Positions 1 to 8,887 of a stretch of DNA of 64,000 bases are shown in pieces. This stretch comes from Anaerobaca sp035448545 (lineage in GTDB: Bacteria > Planctomycetota > Phycisphaerae > Sedimentisphaerales > Anaerobacaceae). The stretch lies in contig DAOTJE010000022.1 in the NCBI GenBank assembly GCA_035448545.1, positions 5,413-69,412 on the forward strand, read 5' to 3'. The notes beneath the pieces were generated by a model. It searched no databases. It was not told where the DNA came from and saw only the letters and a list, made by a program, of their open reading frames with translations. The translations under genes were made by a program, and so were the position numbers. How positions within the stretch are numbered: position 1 is the first letter of the stretch; every line of letters starts with the position of its first letter.

Positions 1-1
1 T

Positions 2-643
2 GTCATGTACCACCTTCCGGAGACGCAGGAGATGTTCCTGCGCCGGCTGCGGACGGTGATGGATGAGCAACTCCAGCCGCCGGAGACACCGTTTGAACAA
101 CGGCGATTCGAGAAGCGCATCGACGAGATGGTCCTCCAAGCACGCGGGTATCTCGCTGGGTCTGTCAGTTCTTTGAAGAGCTACTTCCCGCCTCGCCGCA
201 GCCAGTTGTACGTCGAACACAGCATCCACAACACCACGAATCCGCCGGCAGGAGGCGTCGCCGGGATTCCGGATTCGCAGCCGGACGATGTATCCATCCT
301 CTTCGGGGATTACGACCACAACCCGGTTTCCGGCAACCAGGACGAGGAGTACATCGAGCTGATCAACCCCAATGCCTACGCCGTCGACATCTCCGGCTGG
401 AAGCTGACGGGAGGAATCGAGCACGAATTCGCTCCCGGCACGGTCATCATCTCCGGCGGCAGTCTGTACGTCTCGCCCGATGTGCGAGCCTTCCGTCAGC
501 GAAAGACCTACCCAACCGGCGGACAGGGGCTGTTCGTCCAGGGCAACTATCGCGGCCATCTCTCCAGTCGAGGCGAGACAATCGATCTCCAAGACCGATC
601 CGAGCGGCTCGTGGCGACGCTGACGTATCCCGGCGCTGACTAA
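2..643 (+). CDS. Lamin-tail / CotH-type surface protein, C-terminal part (5' truncated by window edge)
   Basis: The reading frame is open from the window edge to a TAA at 641-643, so the visible 213 codons are probably the tail of a longer protein. The first 60 or so residues are helical and charged and resemble the C-terminal helical part of CotH-kinase-like proteins. They are followed by a lamin-tail beta-sandwich domain, recognised by DEEYIELINPNAYAVDISGW at about residues 117-136 and the GGSLYVSPD strand. Lamin-tail domains in bacteria are found in secreted or surface proteins and usually have a structural or anchoring role. A giant CotH/lamin-tail protein at 20604-24020 has the same domain types. 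The gene ends 10 bp from the convergent response regulator. The family call is good; the role is unknown. Confidence 0.7.
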   Translation, partial: VMYHLPETQEMFLRRLRTVMDEQLQPPETPFEQRRFEKRIDEMVLQARGYLAGSVSSLKSYFPPRRSQLYVEHSIHNTTNPPAGGVAGIPDSQPDDVSILFGDYDHNPVSGNQDEEYIELINPNAYAVDISGWKLTGGIEHEFAPGTVIISGGSLYVSPDVRAFRQRKTYPTGGQGLFVQGNYRGHLSSRGETIDLQDRSERLVATLTYPGAD

Positions 644-653
644 CCGAAGGGTG

Positions 654-1334
654 CTACTGCGGCGGGTCGAACTTGTAGCCGATCTCGCGGAGGGTGTGGA
701 TGTAGATGGGATTGTGAGGATCGGGCTCGATTTTGTTCCGCAGGGTCGTGACGAAGCGGTCGATCGTGCGCGGGCCGGAGATGGAATCGTAGCCCCACAC
801 GAGATTGAGGATTTCGTCGCGGCTGAGTGCCCGTCCGGGCTTCTTGACGAACAGTTCGAGCAGCCGGAACTCCTTGGGCGATAGCTTGATCTCTTTCGAT
901 CCGCGTGTCAGCTTCCGGGCGGCGATGTCCAGCTCGCAGTCGCCAAATCGGTAGACTTCCAGCTCCGCCGAACGCATCCGCCGCAACAGCGCCTCGGTGC
1001 GAGCCAGCAGCTCCTTGATACTGAAGGGCTTGGTGACGTAATCGTCGGCGCCGAGGTTCAGGCCCAAAACGATGTCGGATTCCTCACCCTTGGCGGTGAG
1101 CATAATGATCGGCATTTCCAGCTTTTCCTTGCGGATCAGCCGGCAGACCTCGTAGCCGTTGATCTTGGGGAGCATCAGATCCAACAGGATCAGATCGGGC
1201 CTGGCGTTTAGCGCGGCGTTCAGGCCGGCCTCGCCGTCGTCGGCGGTCAGAACGCGATAGCCGTGGAACTCGAAGTTGTCTTTCAGACCCCGCAACATGG
1301 TGGGGTCGTCTTCAACGATGAGGATGGTTTCCAT
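654..1334 (-). CDS. OmpR/PhoB-type response regulator
   Basis: This 226-aa protein is a DNA-binding response regulator. The N-terminal receiver domain has the acidic pair E8-D9-D10, the phospho-acceptor D52 in LILLDLMLP, and the conserved Lys in LTAKGE near residue 102. The C-terminal winged helix (about residues 125-226) has the OmpR-family pattern LSPKEFRLLELFVKKPGRALSR and ends in TLREIGYKF. I chose the ATG at 1334 because translation then begins METILIVEDD, typical of the family; a TTG six codons upstream is less likely. It follows the histidine kinase on the same strand with an unusually long gap of 290 bp that holds a repeat, so it is the probable partner of that kinase. Its target genes cannot be read from the sequence. 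Confidence 0.93.
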   Translation of the reverse strand: METILIVEDDPTMLRGLKDNFEFHGYRVLTADDGEAGLNAALNARPDLILLDLMLPKINGYEVCRLIRKEKLEMPIIMLTAKGEESDIVLGLNLGADDYVTKPFSIKELLARTEALLRRMRSAELEVYRFGDCELDIAARKLTRGSKEIKLSPKEFRLLELFVKKPGRALSRDEILNLVWGYDSISGPRTIDRFVTTLRNKIEPDPHNPIYIHTLREIGYKFDPPQ

Positions 1335-1439
1335 AGGGTCAAGCCATCTCAAACTGGTATCCCATATCGCCGACCTCCGTGATGCGCGGCGAACGCGTCG
1401 GATAGGATCCGATCTTGTCGTTCAACACCGCGACGGTCT

Positions 1440-1580
1440 TGTCGATGTCCTTCAGCGATCCGAAACAAGCACGAAAGCCCAAACCCTTAGATTCGAAACC
1501 AGCCTTCGGCCGGGACTTTGAGACATTCGAACTTGCGTCATTCGAATTTGTTTCGGATTTCATGATTCGTGCTTCGCCTT
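1440..1580. repeat. Degenerate intergenic REP-like repeat, copy A
   Basis: The gap between the kinase and regulator genes contains imperfect inverted sequence built from words such as AACAAGCACGAA, TCATTCGAATTT, TTTCGGATTTC and ATTCGTGCTTCG. The same words in the same order occur at 13541-13693. A 74-codon open frame runs through it on the minus strand but has no recognisable domain, so I read this as a repeat and not a gene. Confidence 0.55.
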
Positions 1581-1624
1581 TCAGTCCGCAGGTCCTTCTC
1601 GTGGATGTCCTTTCCGCCAACGGT

Positions 1625-3697
1625 TCAGTCTCTCGCCGGCAGTGTGACCGTGAACGTGCTTCCCTGACCCGGTCGGCTTTCAACGCGAATCGTCCCGGCA
1701 TGGGCGTCGACGATGAACTTCGCGATGCTCAGCCCCAGGCCGCAACCTTCGGCGCGACGCGACAGCGTGCGGTCCACCTGATAGAACCGCTTGAAGATCC
1801 GCTTGAGAGCCCGACGGGGGATGCCCACGCCGTTGTCCGAGACCGCGAAATGAACCGATTGACTCTCACTCGTGACACGCAACGCAATGTGTTTGTCGTC
1901 GCGCGAGTACTTGTACGCGTTGTCCAACAGGTTAACCAGGACCGTAACCATCGCGTCCGGATCCGCCATGACGTCGGGCAGTCCCTCGGGAATCTCGGCC
2001 TCGAAATGGCAGTTGGGTCGGTCGAACTTGGTGCGGACCGCCTCGGCGGCATTGTGCGCGATCACCGCCGCAGAGGTCGGACGTATCTGAAAGGCCTGTT
2101 TGTTGCGCTCCATCCGCGAGAAGGTCAGGAAGTTGTCGATCAGGCGGCTGAGCCGCCCGTTCTCCTTCGAGATCAGCTGCAGATAGTCCGTCACCTGCTG
2201 CTGATCCCGATAGTGGCCTTCCAGCAACGTGTCGACCAGAACGCGCATCGAGGCCAGAGGTGTCTTCAGTTCGTGCGTCACGGTGGCGATGAAGTCATTC
2301 TTGAGCCGGTTAAGCTTGACCTGCTTGCCGATGGACCGGGCGGCGACCGCGCCGCAGATGAGGATCAGCAGGATCACGAGGGTGCCGGTCCAGGTGTAAA
2401 CCGCGATGCGCTGCCCGGCAGCCCGGTCGAGCACATCCCCTTCCTTGAAGAACAACTCGATCTTCCAGTTCGGGAAATACGCTCCGAGCGGACCGACGGC
2501 AAAGGGCTCGGTTGGCAGGTCCGCCAATCCCATGAAGAGTTGACCCTCCTCGTCCAGGACGCGACATTCGACGTAGTTCCTGGGAAAGATGCCGACGAAC
2601 TCATCGAGTGCCGCATGGACGGTCTGGTCGGAAAACAGAGCAAGATACGCTGTGCGGCCGGACCTGTGCAGAAGGCCGTACGAAACCGCATCCCCTGTCT
2701 CCATCGGGCGCAACTGGTCCGGCTTCCATGTCTCAAAGTCCGCCATCGTTCCAAACCGTTCGGCCAACGCCAGGGACCGTTCTTCGATCTCCATCAGCCG
2801 CTCCAACGGCAAGCCTTCGATCTGCAAGGGTCTCGACTTAAGCCGAGCGTTCGCAGAGGTCATCTCCATCGCCTTGCGGGCGATGAAGAGATTCTGGTCG
2901 GCCGTCAGCGAACCCCCTGCCTGATTCGACTGATACAGCATGCCATGGAGTTTGGAGAACGTCTCCTCGAACAGGTCCTGGTACTGCACACGGTCCTGCA
3001 TCCAGGTGAGCATCAGCAGTCGCGCGTTGGCGATCCGCGAGAGGATGCCGGTATCGGTACCGTCTGCCAGGGCACTAAACGCGACCTGCCGGCACACGGC
3101 GATCGCCTCGCCAATCCGGCCGAGCTTGGCCAGACAGCGGGCCTGTCCGATCAGGGCGTCGAGCAATCCACGATCGTCCAGCGGCGGGTCCTTGCCGACC
3201 CACTCCGCCAGACGCCGACGATAGCCGGAGGCCGAAAGAGCATGCTGTTCGTACAGAACCGCGGCTCCCGCGTAATCCCGATCCACGAACTCCAGCTGCC
3301 AGGCGTCGGCCAGGACCTCAGAGGAATTGCTCGCACGGTCGGTCTCGCTGGAAGACACGGGGTACAGACGCCGGCCGGACTGGCTGAAGATCAGCAGCGC
3401 ATCGCAACCTCCCGGCTCGGCGGCCGATACGAGGCGGTCGTACGGATGAGCTTCGTTCTCCTTCTCGATCCGTCGACAGCGCCGGGCCCATTCGTCGTCA
3501 GCCTTGCGCCGGGCCTTCTCCAACTGGTCGCTGTGCAACAGAACAAGCTTCTGACGGATCACGAAACGCTCGTTGTTAATCGCTTCGTTCATGAACCAGA
3601 GCAAACAGACGGTGGGCAGCACCACTGCCACCGCAAGCAGCGATACCACCCACCGATACTGGCCGTAGTCCGCGTTGAGTTTCAGCCGTCTTCGCAC
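1625..3697 (-). CDS. Membrane sensor histidine kinase
   Basis: This 690-aa protein is a sensor kinase. It starts with GTG at 3697 behind a GAGG ribosome site. A membrane segment at about residues 17-37 and a second at about 428-448 enclose a large outside-facing domain of nearly 390 residues that I cannot assign to a family. The HisKA domain follows, with the phospho-accepting His in ATVTHELKTPLAS near residue 474. The HATPase domain shows an N-box at LLDNAYKYS, a G1 box at VSDNGVGIP and a G2 box at GCGLGLS. The gene lies 28 bp downstream of the secreted CBM9/LamG protein on the same strand and upstream of the regulator, so the three probably form one signalling unit. The signal may be a carbohydrate or cell-surface state, which is inference from the neighbour. 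Confidence 0.93.
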   Translation of the reverse strand: MRRRLKLNADYGQYRWVVSLLAVAVVLPTVCLLWFMNEAINNERFVIRQKLVLLHSDQLEKARRKADDEWARRCRRIEKENEAHPYDRLVSAAEPGGCDALLIFSQSGRRLYPVSSSETDRASNSSEVLADAWQLEFVDRDYAGAAVLYEQHALSASGYRRRLAEWVGKDPPLDDRGLLDALIGQARCLAKLGRIGEAIAVCRQVAFSALADGTDTGILSRIANARLLMLTWMQDRVQYQDLFEETFSKLHGMLYQSNQAGGSLTADQNLFIARKAMEMTSANARLKSRPLQIEGLPLERLMEIEERSLALAERFGTMADFETWKPDQLRPMETGDAVSYGLLHRSGRTAYLALFSDQTVHAALDEFVGIFPRNYVECRVLDEEGQLFMGLADLPTEPFAVGPLGAYFPNWKIELFFKEGDVLDRAAGQRIAVYTWTGTLVILLILICGAVAARSIGKQVKLNRLKNDFIATVTHELKTPLASMRVLVDTLLEGHYRDQQQVTDYLQLISKENGRLSRLIDNFLTFSRMERNKQAFQIRPTSAAVIAHNAAEAVRTKFDRPNCHFEAEIPEGLPDVMADPDAMVTVLVNLLDNAYKYSRDDKHIALRVTSESQSVHFAVSDNGVGIPRRALKRIFKRFYQVDRTLSRRAEGCGLGLSIAKFIVDAHAGTIRVESRPGQGSTFTVTLPARD

Positions 3698-3725
3698 GGG
3701 CTACCTCGTTGCCTCCGAGGCCTCG

Positions 3726-6700
3726 TCACTTTCCCGCCAGCTTGGCGATCTCCGCCCCGTCGAGGGCGCAATTGTAAAGGCGCACGTCATCAATCGAACC
3801 GTTCCAGAAGCGATCCCCCATGTCCGTATTCGCGCCGATCTGTACGAGGGTGTCATTCGTGTTGATGGTGCCCGAGGCCTCTTGGGAAGCATCCAGAACG
3901 CCATCAACGTACAGGCACATCTTCGCGCCGTCGTAGACCCCGGCGACATGGCGCCACTGGCCCGGGCTGATTTCCTTGGCTCCAAACAGACTACCGTAGT
4001 CGTTGCCGCCGGGGATGCCGAGACCGGTACAGGCAAACTCAAGCGTATTGGCTTCGTTGTTTCGCTGAATGCGCCAGGCGCTGTCGCCCTTGGTCACGAT
4101 CGCCTGCCAGGGTCTGTCAAACTGGTTTACCTTGATCCATGCCGCCACGGTGACACCGCCCATGCAATCGAAGCCGGATTCATCGGCCACGTCGAGGAAG
4201 TCACCATCACCACCCAGCGCAATGGCGCCCCCGAACTTGCCATCGACCGGCTGCCACGTCGGGCCGCCCTGGACCGTCGCGTTGTGACCGTTGCCGGAGC
4301 TGTCTGCGGCGGTCCGCCCGTCTCTCTCGTCGAGCTTCCACCAGGCGACCAGGCCGAGCGGCTGGGCGACACCGAAGGCCCTGGTATTCTGCCAGGCATC
4401 GTCTTCTGTGGCGTTCCAGGCAAGCTTCGAGTCCCGCTCACCGCCATCGTCGTCGTCATTGACCTGGACGTCGAATCCGATCGACGTGCCCGGCGAGGGC
4501 TTGGCCTTGAGCACGTTCCAGGGGAAACGGACTTCCAGCCGATAGCCGTCGTCGGTTCGGGCGAAGGCGAACTCCACTCCGTCCGTCTTTCCCTGTTTCG
4601 ACTCGCCCATTACCGGTGAGGTAGGGTGCCATTGGAAGTAGTACTGGTAATCGTCGTCGCCATAACTGCCCGATCGGCTGTTGTCCGCGTCGATGAAGAT
4701 CTCCACGCCGTCGTCAAACCAGAACTCGGCGGAATCGCTGCGCAGGTCGTCGTCGGTGACCTCGACCAGGACGTAGAGATCGTCCTTGTCGTACAGCGTC
4801 TTGAACGAAGCGGAGCAATCGCTGCCATCCGCAACGGAATCGTAGAAGTTGTGCTCCAGCGCATACGCCTGAGCCCTGGCCCAACAGCCATCGACCTTGC
4901 CGTCGATAGTCGGGGCCTGGTCCGTCGGCGCGATGCCTGCGAACGACACCGGTTCGGCACGCCACTCTTCATCCCGACCTTCGATCTCCGCCATGCCGTC
5001 AGCGATCTGCTGGATCGGGCCCAGGAGCGTCGAGATCGCCGGCAGATTATCGACCGTCAGGTGAACGGCGAAGCTGTTGGCCTCTTCGCTGGTCTGGAGC
5101 CGCACCGTCGTCTTGGCGCTGGCCTGGGCCAGTTGGGCCATCGCCTCACGCACACGGTCGGCCACCGCGCCCGAAGAAAGCCCCATATTCTCGACGGCGT
5201 ACTGCATCGCTCCAGCGACGTTCACCACGGCCAGTTTGCTGGTCGTTTCCGGCAGCGACTTCAGCGGCTCCTGCAAGGGGCCGCCCTGGAGCGCGCCGGC
5301 GCGCTGCCTGGCGGCGCGGATGGACGCATCGACCAGATCGGAGCTCAGAGACAGGACGGTGACCTTCCCGGCCTGGTCCATACACCCAAAGAGCTTCTGC
5401 TGGTTCGGCAGGGTGAAATCAAATCGCCCGCCCGCAGGCTGCGTTTCCCCAGTGACCATGTTGGCCGAACGCAGTACCGAACTGAGAATCTGATAGGTCT
5501 GCTGAGGATCGACACTGGCAATCGCCAGACCGATGGACTTGATCTGAGGCGGCATATCCTGGCTCAGTTGCTCGGTCGGCTTTCGGAACGGCACGGCAAA
5601 CAGCGTGATCTGCTCGATGTTGTCGAACAACTGCGGCCCGATGTCCAGGCCCATCACATTGCGGATCTGCTCGCTGACCGCCACCGCCTGTGGCGTGCCC
5701 GACTCGCCCACGCCCAGCGAGATCAATGCGATCGCATCCGAGGGAACAGCGTCGAGCGCCGCCATGTTGAGGGGCGGCGTGCGGATCAGGTTGTAGGCCA
5801 GACAATTGTGGCCTTCCTTGAGATGGACGTTGGCGTCCAGCGCCAGGCCCGAGGGGCGAATCGACAGCGAGGCAATGACGTCGTCAATATTCTTGAGATC
5901 GGCGAACTGCTCCGCCATATGAAGTTCCTCCGGCATTTCATCCGGCGGAAGGATCGCTTTGAGATTCTGGTACGCCTCGTCGGCATTGAACCAGACCGTC
6001 AGCATGTTGTCCTGCCTGGCCTTCCTATCGATCTTGCTGAACGACTTGTTGCTGGAGGCCAGCGACGGCTCCTTGATGAGCCCCTTGTACTGCTTCACGG
6101 ACCATTGGAGCAAGTCGGCACCCCTGGGGCTCGGACTGGTCACGATGATCACAGTGTCGTCGTAGGCCGCCCCGCCGCCATCGCCGAACGACAGCGTCGT
6201 CATCCCCTCGATGGCCTGCGCGGGCTGGCCGACGAGACCCAAACCCACCTGAATAATCCCGCGCAGCACATCGCTCTTGCCGGGATACAGGACCGCAATC
6301 GCCGGCGGATTGTCCTGGGTGATCCCGGTAATGCCGATGCCGATGCCGCGGATCTTCTTGAACTCGGCCATCATGCTCGGGTTCATCAGCGAACTGACGA
6401 TCTGCTGCGGGCCCATCGGGTTGCCAGACTGACCGGCACCGATCACGGCCAGCGGATTCTCGAACGGCGTGTCCTTCAGCATGCTCAGGATGGTCTCGAT
6501 CTGTTTGCCCGGGCTGCCGATCTCGATGTAGGCCAGGGTGTCGGGCGGCATCAGACTGGCCGGGTCGGCGTTGCCCAGCTCTTCCAGCAGAGGCTTGACC
6601 TTCTCGATCAGTTGGGTCTGATCGCTGTACTCGGTGGCGAGTCGGCGAAATGCCGCCGTGGCCTCCGCATCGTCTTTCCTCTTCATGTGACACATGCCCA

Positions 6701-6914
6701 GACGATACAGGGCCTGCGCCACCTGCTCTCGCGGCGCCGAAGCGTCGGCGATGATCTGCTTGTAGACGCCGATGGCCGCGTCGAGGTCGCCTTCCACCTC
6801 CTCGGAGTACAGGCCCTCCCGCAGCAGCACCGACGCCGACTTGGCCAAGGCAATCGCGCCGACCACGCCAACGAGTACGAGCAGAATGATGGTGAACGGC
6901 TTTGTCTTTCTCAT
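3726..6914 (-). CDS. Large membrane-anchored or secreted protein with CBM9-like and LamG domains
   Basis: This 1062-aa protein starts at an ATG preceded by GAAAGGAG. It has an N-terminal hydrophobic segment (residues 8-27) that is a signal or anchor, then a short TPR-like part (about 35-110: AIGVYKQII, ALYRLGMCHMK, AAFRRLA). A long region (about 115-640) resembles planctomycete DUF3352-like proteins. A CBM9-type beta-sandwich follows at about 655-850 (PTIDGKVDGCW, DDLYVLVEVTDDDL, EIFIDADNS). A C-terminal LamG/concanavalin-like domain covers about 855-1060 (GLVAWWKLDE, WRHVAGVYDG). CBM9-like and LamG modules bind glycans or proteins outside the cell. Because it is the first gene of the cassette with the kinase and regulator, it may supply or present the signal to the kinase; this is inference. 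The function of the middle region is unknown. Confidence 0.8.
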   Translation of the reverse strand: MRKTKPFTIILLVLVGVVGAIALAKSASVLLREGLYSEEVEGDLDAAIGVYKQIIADASAPREQVAQALYRLGMCHMKRKDDAEATAAFRRLATEYSDQTQLIEKVKPLLEELGNADPASLMPPDTLAYIEIGSPGKQIETILSMLKDTPFENPLAVIGAGQSGNPMGPQQIVSSLMNPSMMAEFKKIRGIGIGITGITQDNPPAIAVLYPGKSDVLRGIIQVGLGLVGQPAQAIEGMTTLSFGDGGGAAYDDTVIIVTSPSPRGADLLQWSVKQYKGLIKEPSLASSNKSFSKIDRKARQDNMLTVWFNADEAYQNLKAILPPDEMPEELHMAEQFADLKNIDDVIASLSIRPSGLALDANVHLKEGHNCLAYNLIRTPPLNMAALDAVPSDAIALISLGVGESGTPQAVAVSEQIRNVMGLDIGPQLFDNIEQITLFAVPFRKPTEQLSQDMPPQIKSIGLAIASVDPQQTYQILSSVLRSANMVTGETQPAGGRFDFTLPNQQKLFGCMDQAGKVTVLSLSSDLVDASIRAARQRAGALQGGPLQEPLKSLPETTSKLAVVNVAGAMQYAVENMGLSSGAVADRVREAMAQLAQASAKTTVRLQTSEEANSFAVHLTVDNLPAISTLLGPIQQIADGMAEIEGRDEEWRAEPVSFAGIAPTDQAPTIDGKVDGCWARAQAYALEHNFYDSVADGSDCSASFKTLYDKDDLYVLVEVTDDDLRSDSAEFWFDDGVEIFIDADNSRSGSYGDDDYQYYFQWHPTSPVMGESKQGKTDGVEFAFARTDDGYRLEVRFPWNVLKAKPSPGTSIGFDVQVNDDDDGGERDSKLAWNATEDDAWQNTRAFGVAQPLGLVAWWKLDERDGRTAADSSGNGHNATVQGGPTWQPVDGKFGGAIALGGDGDFLDVADESGFDCMGGVTVAAWIKVNQFDRPWQAIVTKGDSAWRIQRNNEANTLEFACTGLGIPGGNDYGSLFGAKEISPGQWRHVAGVYDGAKMCLYVDGVLDASQEASGTINTNDTLVQIGANTDMGDRFWNGSIDDVRLYNCALDGAEIAKLAGK

Positions 6915-7080
6915 GGCTCCACTCCTTTCAATAGGACCACGTTAGCAGTGACGGTTCGTTTTGCACAAGCGTAATATGCCGATGGCGTGTTACGGATCTG
7001 TTACGGGGGCGCGCCTTTTCGGTGACTTTTCACACGGGAAGGAAGGGCGTACGAGGACGCCTTGTGCAGGCGGTGGGGAA

Positions 7081-7123
7081 GAAAAGGGTGGCACCGGAAA
7101 TCCAGCGATTGCCCATGCCACCC
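7081..7123 (-). terminator. Rho-independent terminator after the flotillin operon
   Basis: On the minus strand an 8-bp perfect stem (GGGTGGCA with TGCCACCC, arms at 7116-7123 and 7086-7093) is followed by TTTTC. It lies about 20 bp beyond the flotillin stop codon. Confidence 0.65.
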
Positions 7124-7145
7124 GTGATCTCCATTTCGGGGACAA

Positions 7146-8840
7146 CTACTTCAGTTTCTCCGTGGTTTTTCCCTGCTCGGGCGGAGCCTGCTGTGCGCCG
7201 GGCGTGCGGCCTTTGTCCGGCTTCTCCGTCGTGTCGCCGAGGTACTGCGGCAACTCCACGCCGGCCATGCCCGCCACCTCGTGCAGCGGCGGGATCGACC
7301 GGATCAGGCTTGAGAGGAAGTTGGCGGTCGACGACGTGCCTTTCTCGTTGCTGCCCGAATCCCAGACGGTGACCTTGTCGATCTTGATGTTCTTGATGGC
7401 CTCCACCTGGCGGGCCACAATGTCCTCGATCTTCTCGATCATCAGCAGGGTTGAAGCGGCCCGGGCGTCGCCGTTGCAGCTCTTGACCAGGGCCTGATAG
7501 CCGGCGGCCTTACTGTCGAGCACCTGGCGAATGCCCTTGGCTTCCGCCTCGTACTTGGCCAAGGTCGCGTCGGCCTGTCCCTTGGCCTCGCGGCGGTACT
7601 TCTCCGCCTGGGCCTCGGCGGCAATCTCGATCTTTCGTCGCTCGATCTCCTGCCGCACCACTTCCTCGGCGTTCAGACGTTCCTGCTCGGCGAGGTATTG
7701 CGCCTTCTGGATGGCCACTTCCGCCTTGCGTTTGGCGACCTCGCCCTTCTCAAAGGCCTCGGCCTGCCGGATCGCCAGTTCCGCGTTGTACTCGGCGATC
7801 TTCGCCTTGGCCTTGTTCTCCCCATCGACCGCCAGTGCCTCCTGCTGCTGAACGAAGATACGCTGATTGGCTTCAGCCTGTTTCTCGCCCTTGACGGCTT
7901 CGGCTTCCTGTTGCTGCACGAAGATGCGCTGGTCGGCCTCGGCCTTCTTCCGGCCCTTTTCCGCCTGGGCCAGGTTCTCGGCGACCCGGATCGATCGCTC
8001 CCGGTTCGCCTCGGCCTCCCCGACCGTCGCGATCGTCTCCTGCTGCTGGACGAAGATGCGCCGGTCCGCCTCGGCCTTCTTCTGGCCCTTCTCCGACTCG
8101 GCGGTGTGCTCGGCCACACGAATCGACCGTTCGCGATTGGCCTGGGCCTCACCGATGGCGCCGAACTTGGCCTGTTCGGCGACGTCCACCTTGGCCTTGT
8201 TGATGGCCTCGGCCGCCGCCTTCTTGCCGATGGACTCGATGTAGTCCGACTCATCCGTGATGTCGGTGATGTTGACGTTGATCAAATACAGACCGATCTT
8301 GTTCAGCTCGGGTTCGACGTTCTTCCGGATGGCATCGAGAAAACTCTCGCGGTCCTGATTGATCTGCTCGATCGTCAGCGACGCGACCGTCAGACGCAGT
8401 TGGCCGAAAATAATCTCCTTGGCCATGTCCTCGATCTCGCGTGGCTGGAGGCGCAACAGACGCTCGGCCGCGTTGTTCATGATCGCCTTGTCCGTACTGA
8501 CGCCCACGGTGAACGTGCTCGGGACGTTGATGCGGATGTTCTGAAGGGACAGGGCCCCCTGCAGCGGGATGCTGATCGTCATGGGGGTCAGGCTCATGTA
8601 CGAGTAGTCCTGAATCAGCGGCCAGACGAATGCACCACCCCCATGGATGCACCGCGAGGACTGATCCTGCCCCACCTTGCCGTAGATCACCAGGATGCGG
8701 TCCGATGGACAGCGTTTGTACCGCGACGCGAGAAACAGCACCGTCGAGACCAACAGCAGGACGAACGCAATCAGAGCGATCAGCCATAGACTCTGTCCCA
8801 GCGTGCTCTGCGCCAGAGGCCCCAGAAGTGTCATTTCCAT
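7146..8840 (-). CDS. Flotillin-like SPFH/band-7 membrane protein
   Basis: This 564-aa protein is a flotillin homologue that organises membrane microdomains. A membrane anchor lies at about residues 18-38 (WLIALIAFVLLLVSTVLFLA). The SPFH domain follows (about 45-220, with PSDRILVIYGKVG and INVNITDITDES). Then comes a long Ala/Glu-rich coiled coil to about residue 440 and a C-terminal domain ending in a Gln/Pro/Lys tail. The coiled coil contains a near-perfect 44-residue tandem repeat (see the separate repeat entry). The start ATG has ACAGGAGCGGAGAC upstream. The gene follows an NfeD-type gene by 47 bp, the usual partner of flotillins (as in the Bacillus YuaF-FloT pair), which supports the assignment. 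The terminator at 7081-7123 closes the operon. Confidence 0.92.
   Translation of the reverse strand: MEMTLLGPLAQSTLGQSLWLIALIAFVLLLVSTVLFLASRYKRCPSDRILVIYGKVGQDQSSRCIHGGGAFVWPLIQDYSYMSLTPMTISIPLQGALSLQNIRINVPSTFTVGVSTDKAIMNNAAERLLRLQPREIEDMAKEIIFGQLRLTVASLTIEQINQDRESFLDAIRKNVEPELNKIGLYLINVNITDITDESDYIESIGKKAAAEAINKAKVDVAEQAKFGAIGEAQANRERSIRVAEHTAESEKGQKKAEADRRIFVQQQETIATVGEAEANRERSIRVAENLAQAEKGRKKAEADQRIFVQQQEAEAVKGEKQAEANQRIFVQQQEALAVDGENKAKAKIAEYNAELAIRQAEAFEKGEVAKRKAEVAIQKAQYLAEQERLNAEEVVRQEIERRKIEIAAEAQAEKYRREAKGQADATLAKYEAEAKGIRQVLDSKAAGYQALVKSCNGDARAASTLLMIEKIEDIVARQVEAIKNIKIDKVTVWDSGSNEKGTSSTANFLSSLIRSIPPLHEVAGMAGVELPQYLGDTTEKPDKGRTPGAQQAPPEQGKTTEKLK
7821..8150 (-). repeat. 44-residue (132-bp) tandem repeat, 2.5 copies, inside the flotillin coiled coil
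   Basis: Two consecutive 44-codon units (8150-8019 and 8018-7887) both read EAxANRERSIRVAE, then EKGxKKAEADxRIFVQQQE. A 22-codon half unit (7886-7821) repeats the RIFVQQQE part. The period 44 equals four 11-residue turns, which suits a right-handed hendecad coiled coil. Confidence 0.85.
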
Positions 8841-8887
8841 GTCTCCGCTCCTGTTGTAAGAGTTTGACTTGGCTTTTGCATTGCGGT

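Noticed and set aside
1339..1563. 74-codon minus-strand frame between kinase and regulator
   Set aside because: Most of it is the intergenic repeat in translation, and there is no clear ribosome site.
1415..3865. 816-codon open frame on the plus strand opposite the histidine kinase
   Set aside because: It lies wholly opposite the kinase gene, which has clear domains; long antisense frames are common in GC-rich DNA and this one shows no domain.
4626..6974. 782-codon plus-strand frame opposite the CBM9/LamG gene
   Set aside because: It is His/Arg/Gln-rich with no recognisable fold and mirrors a real gene.
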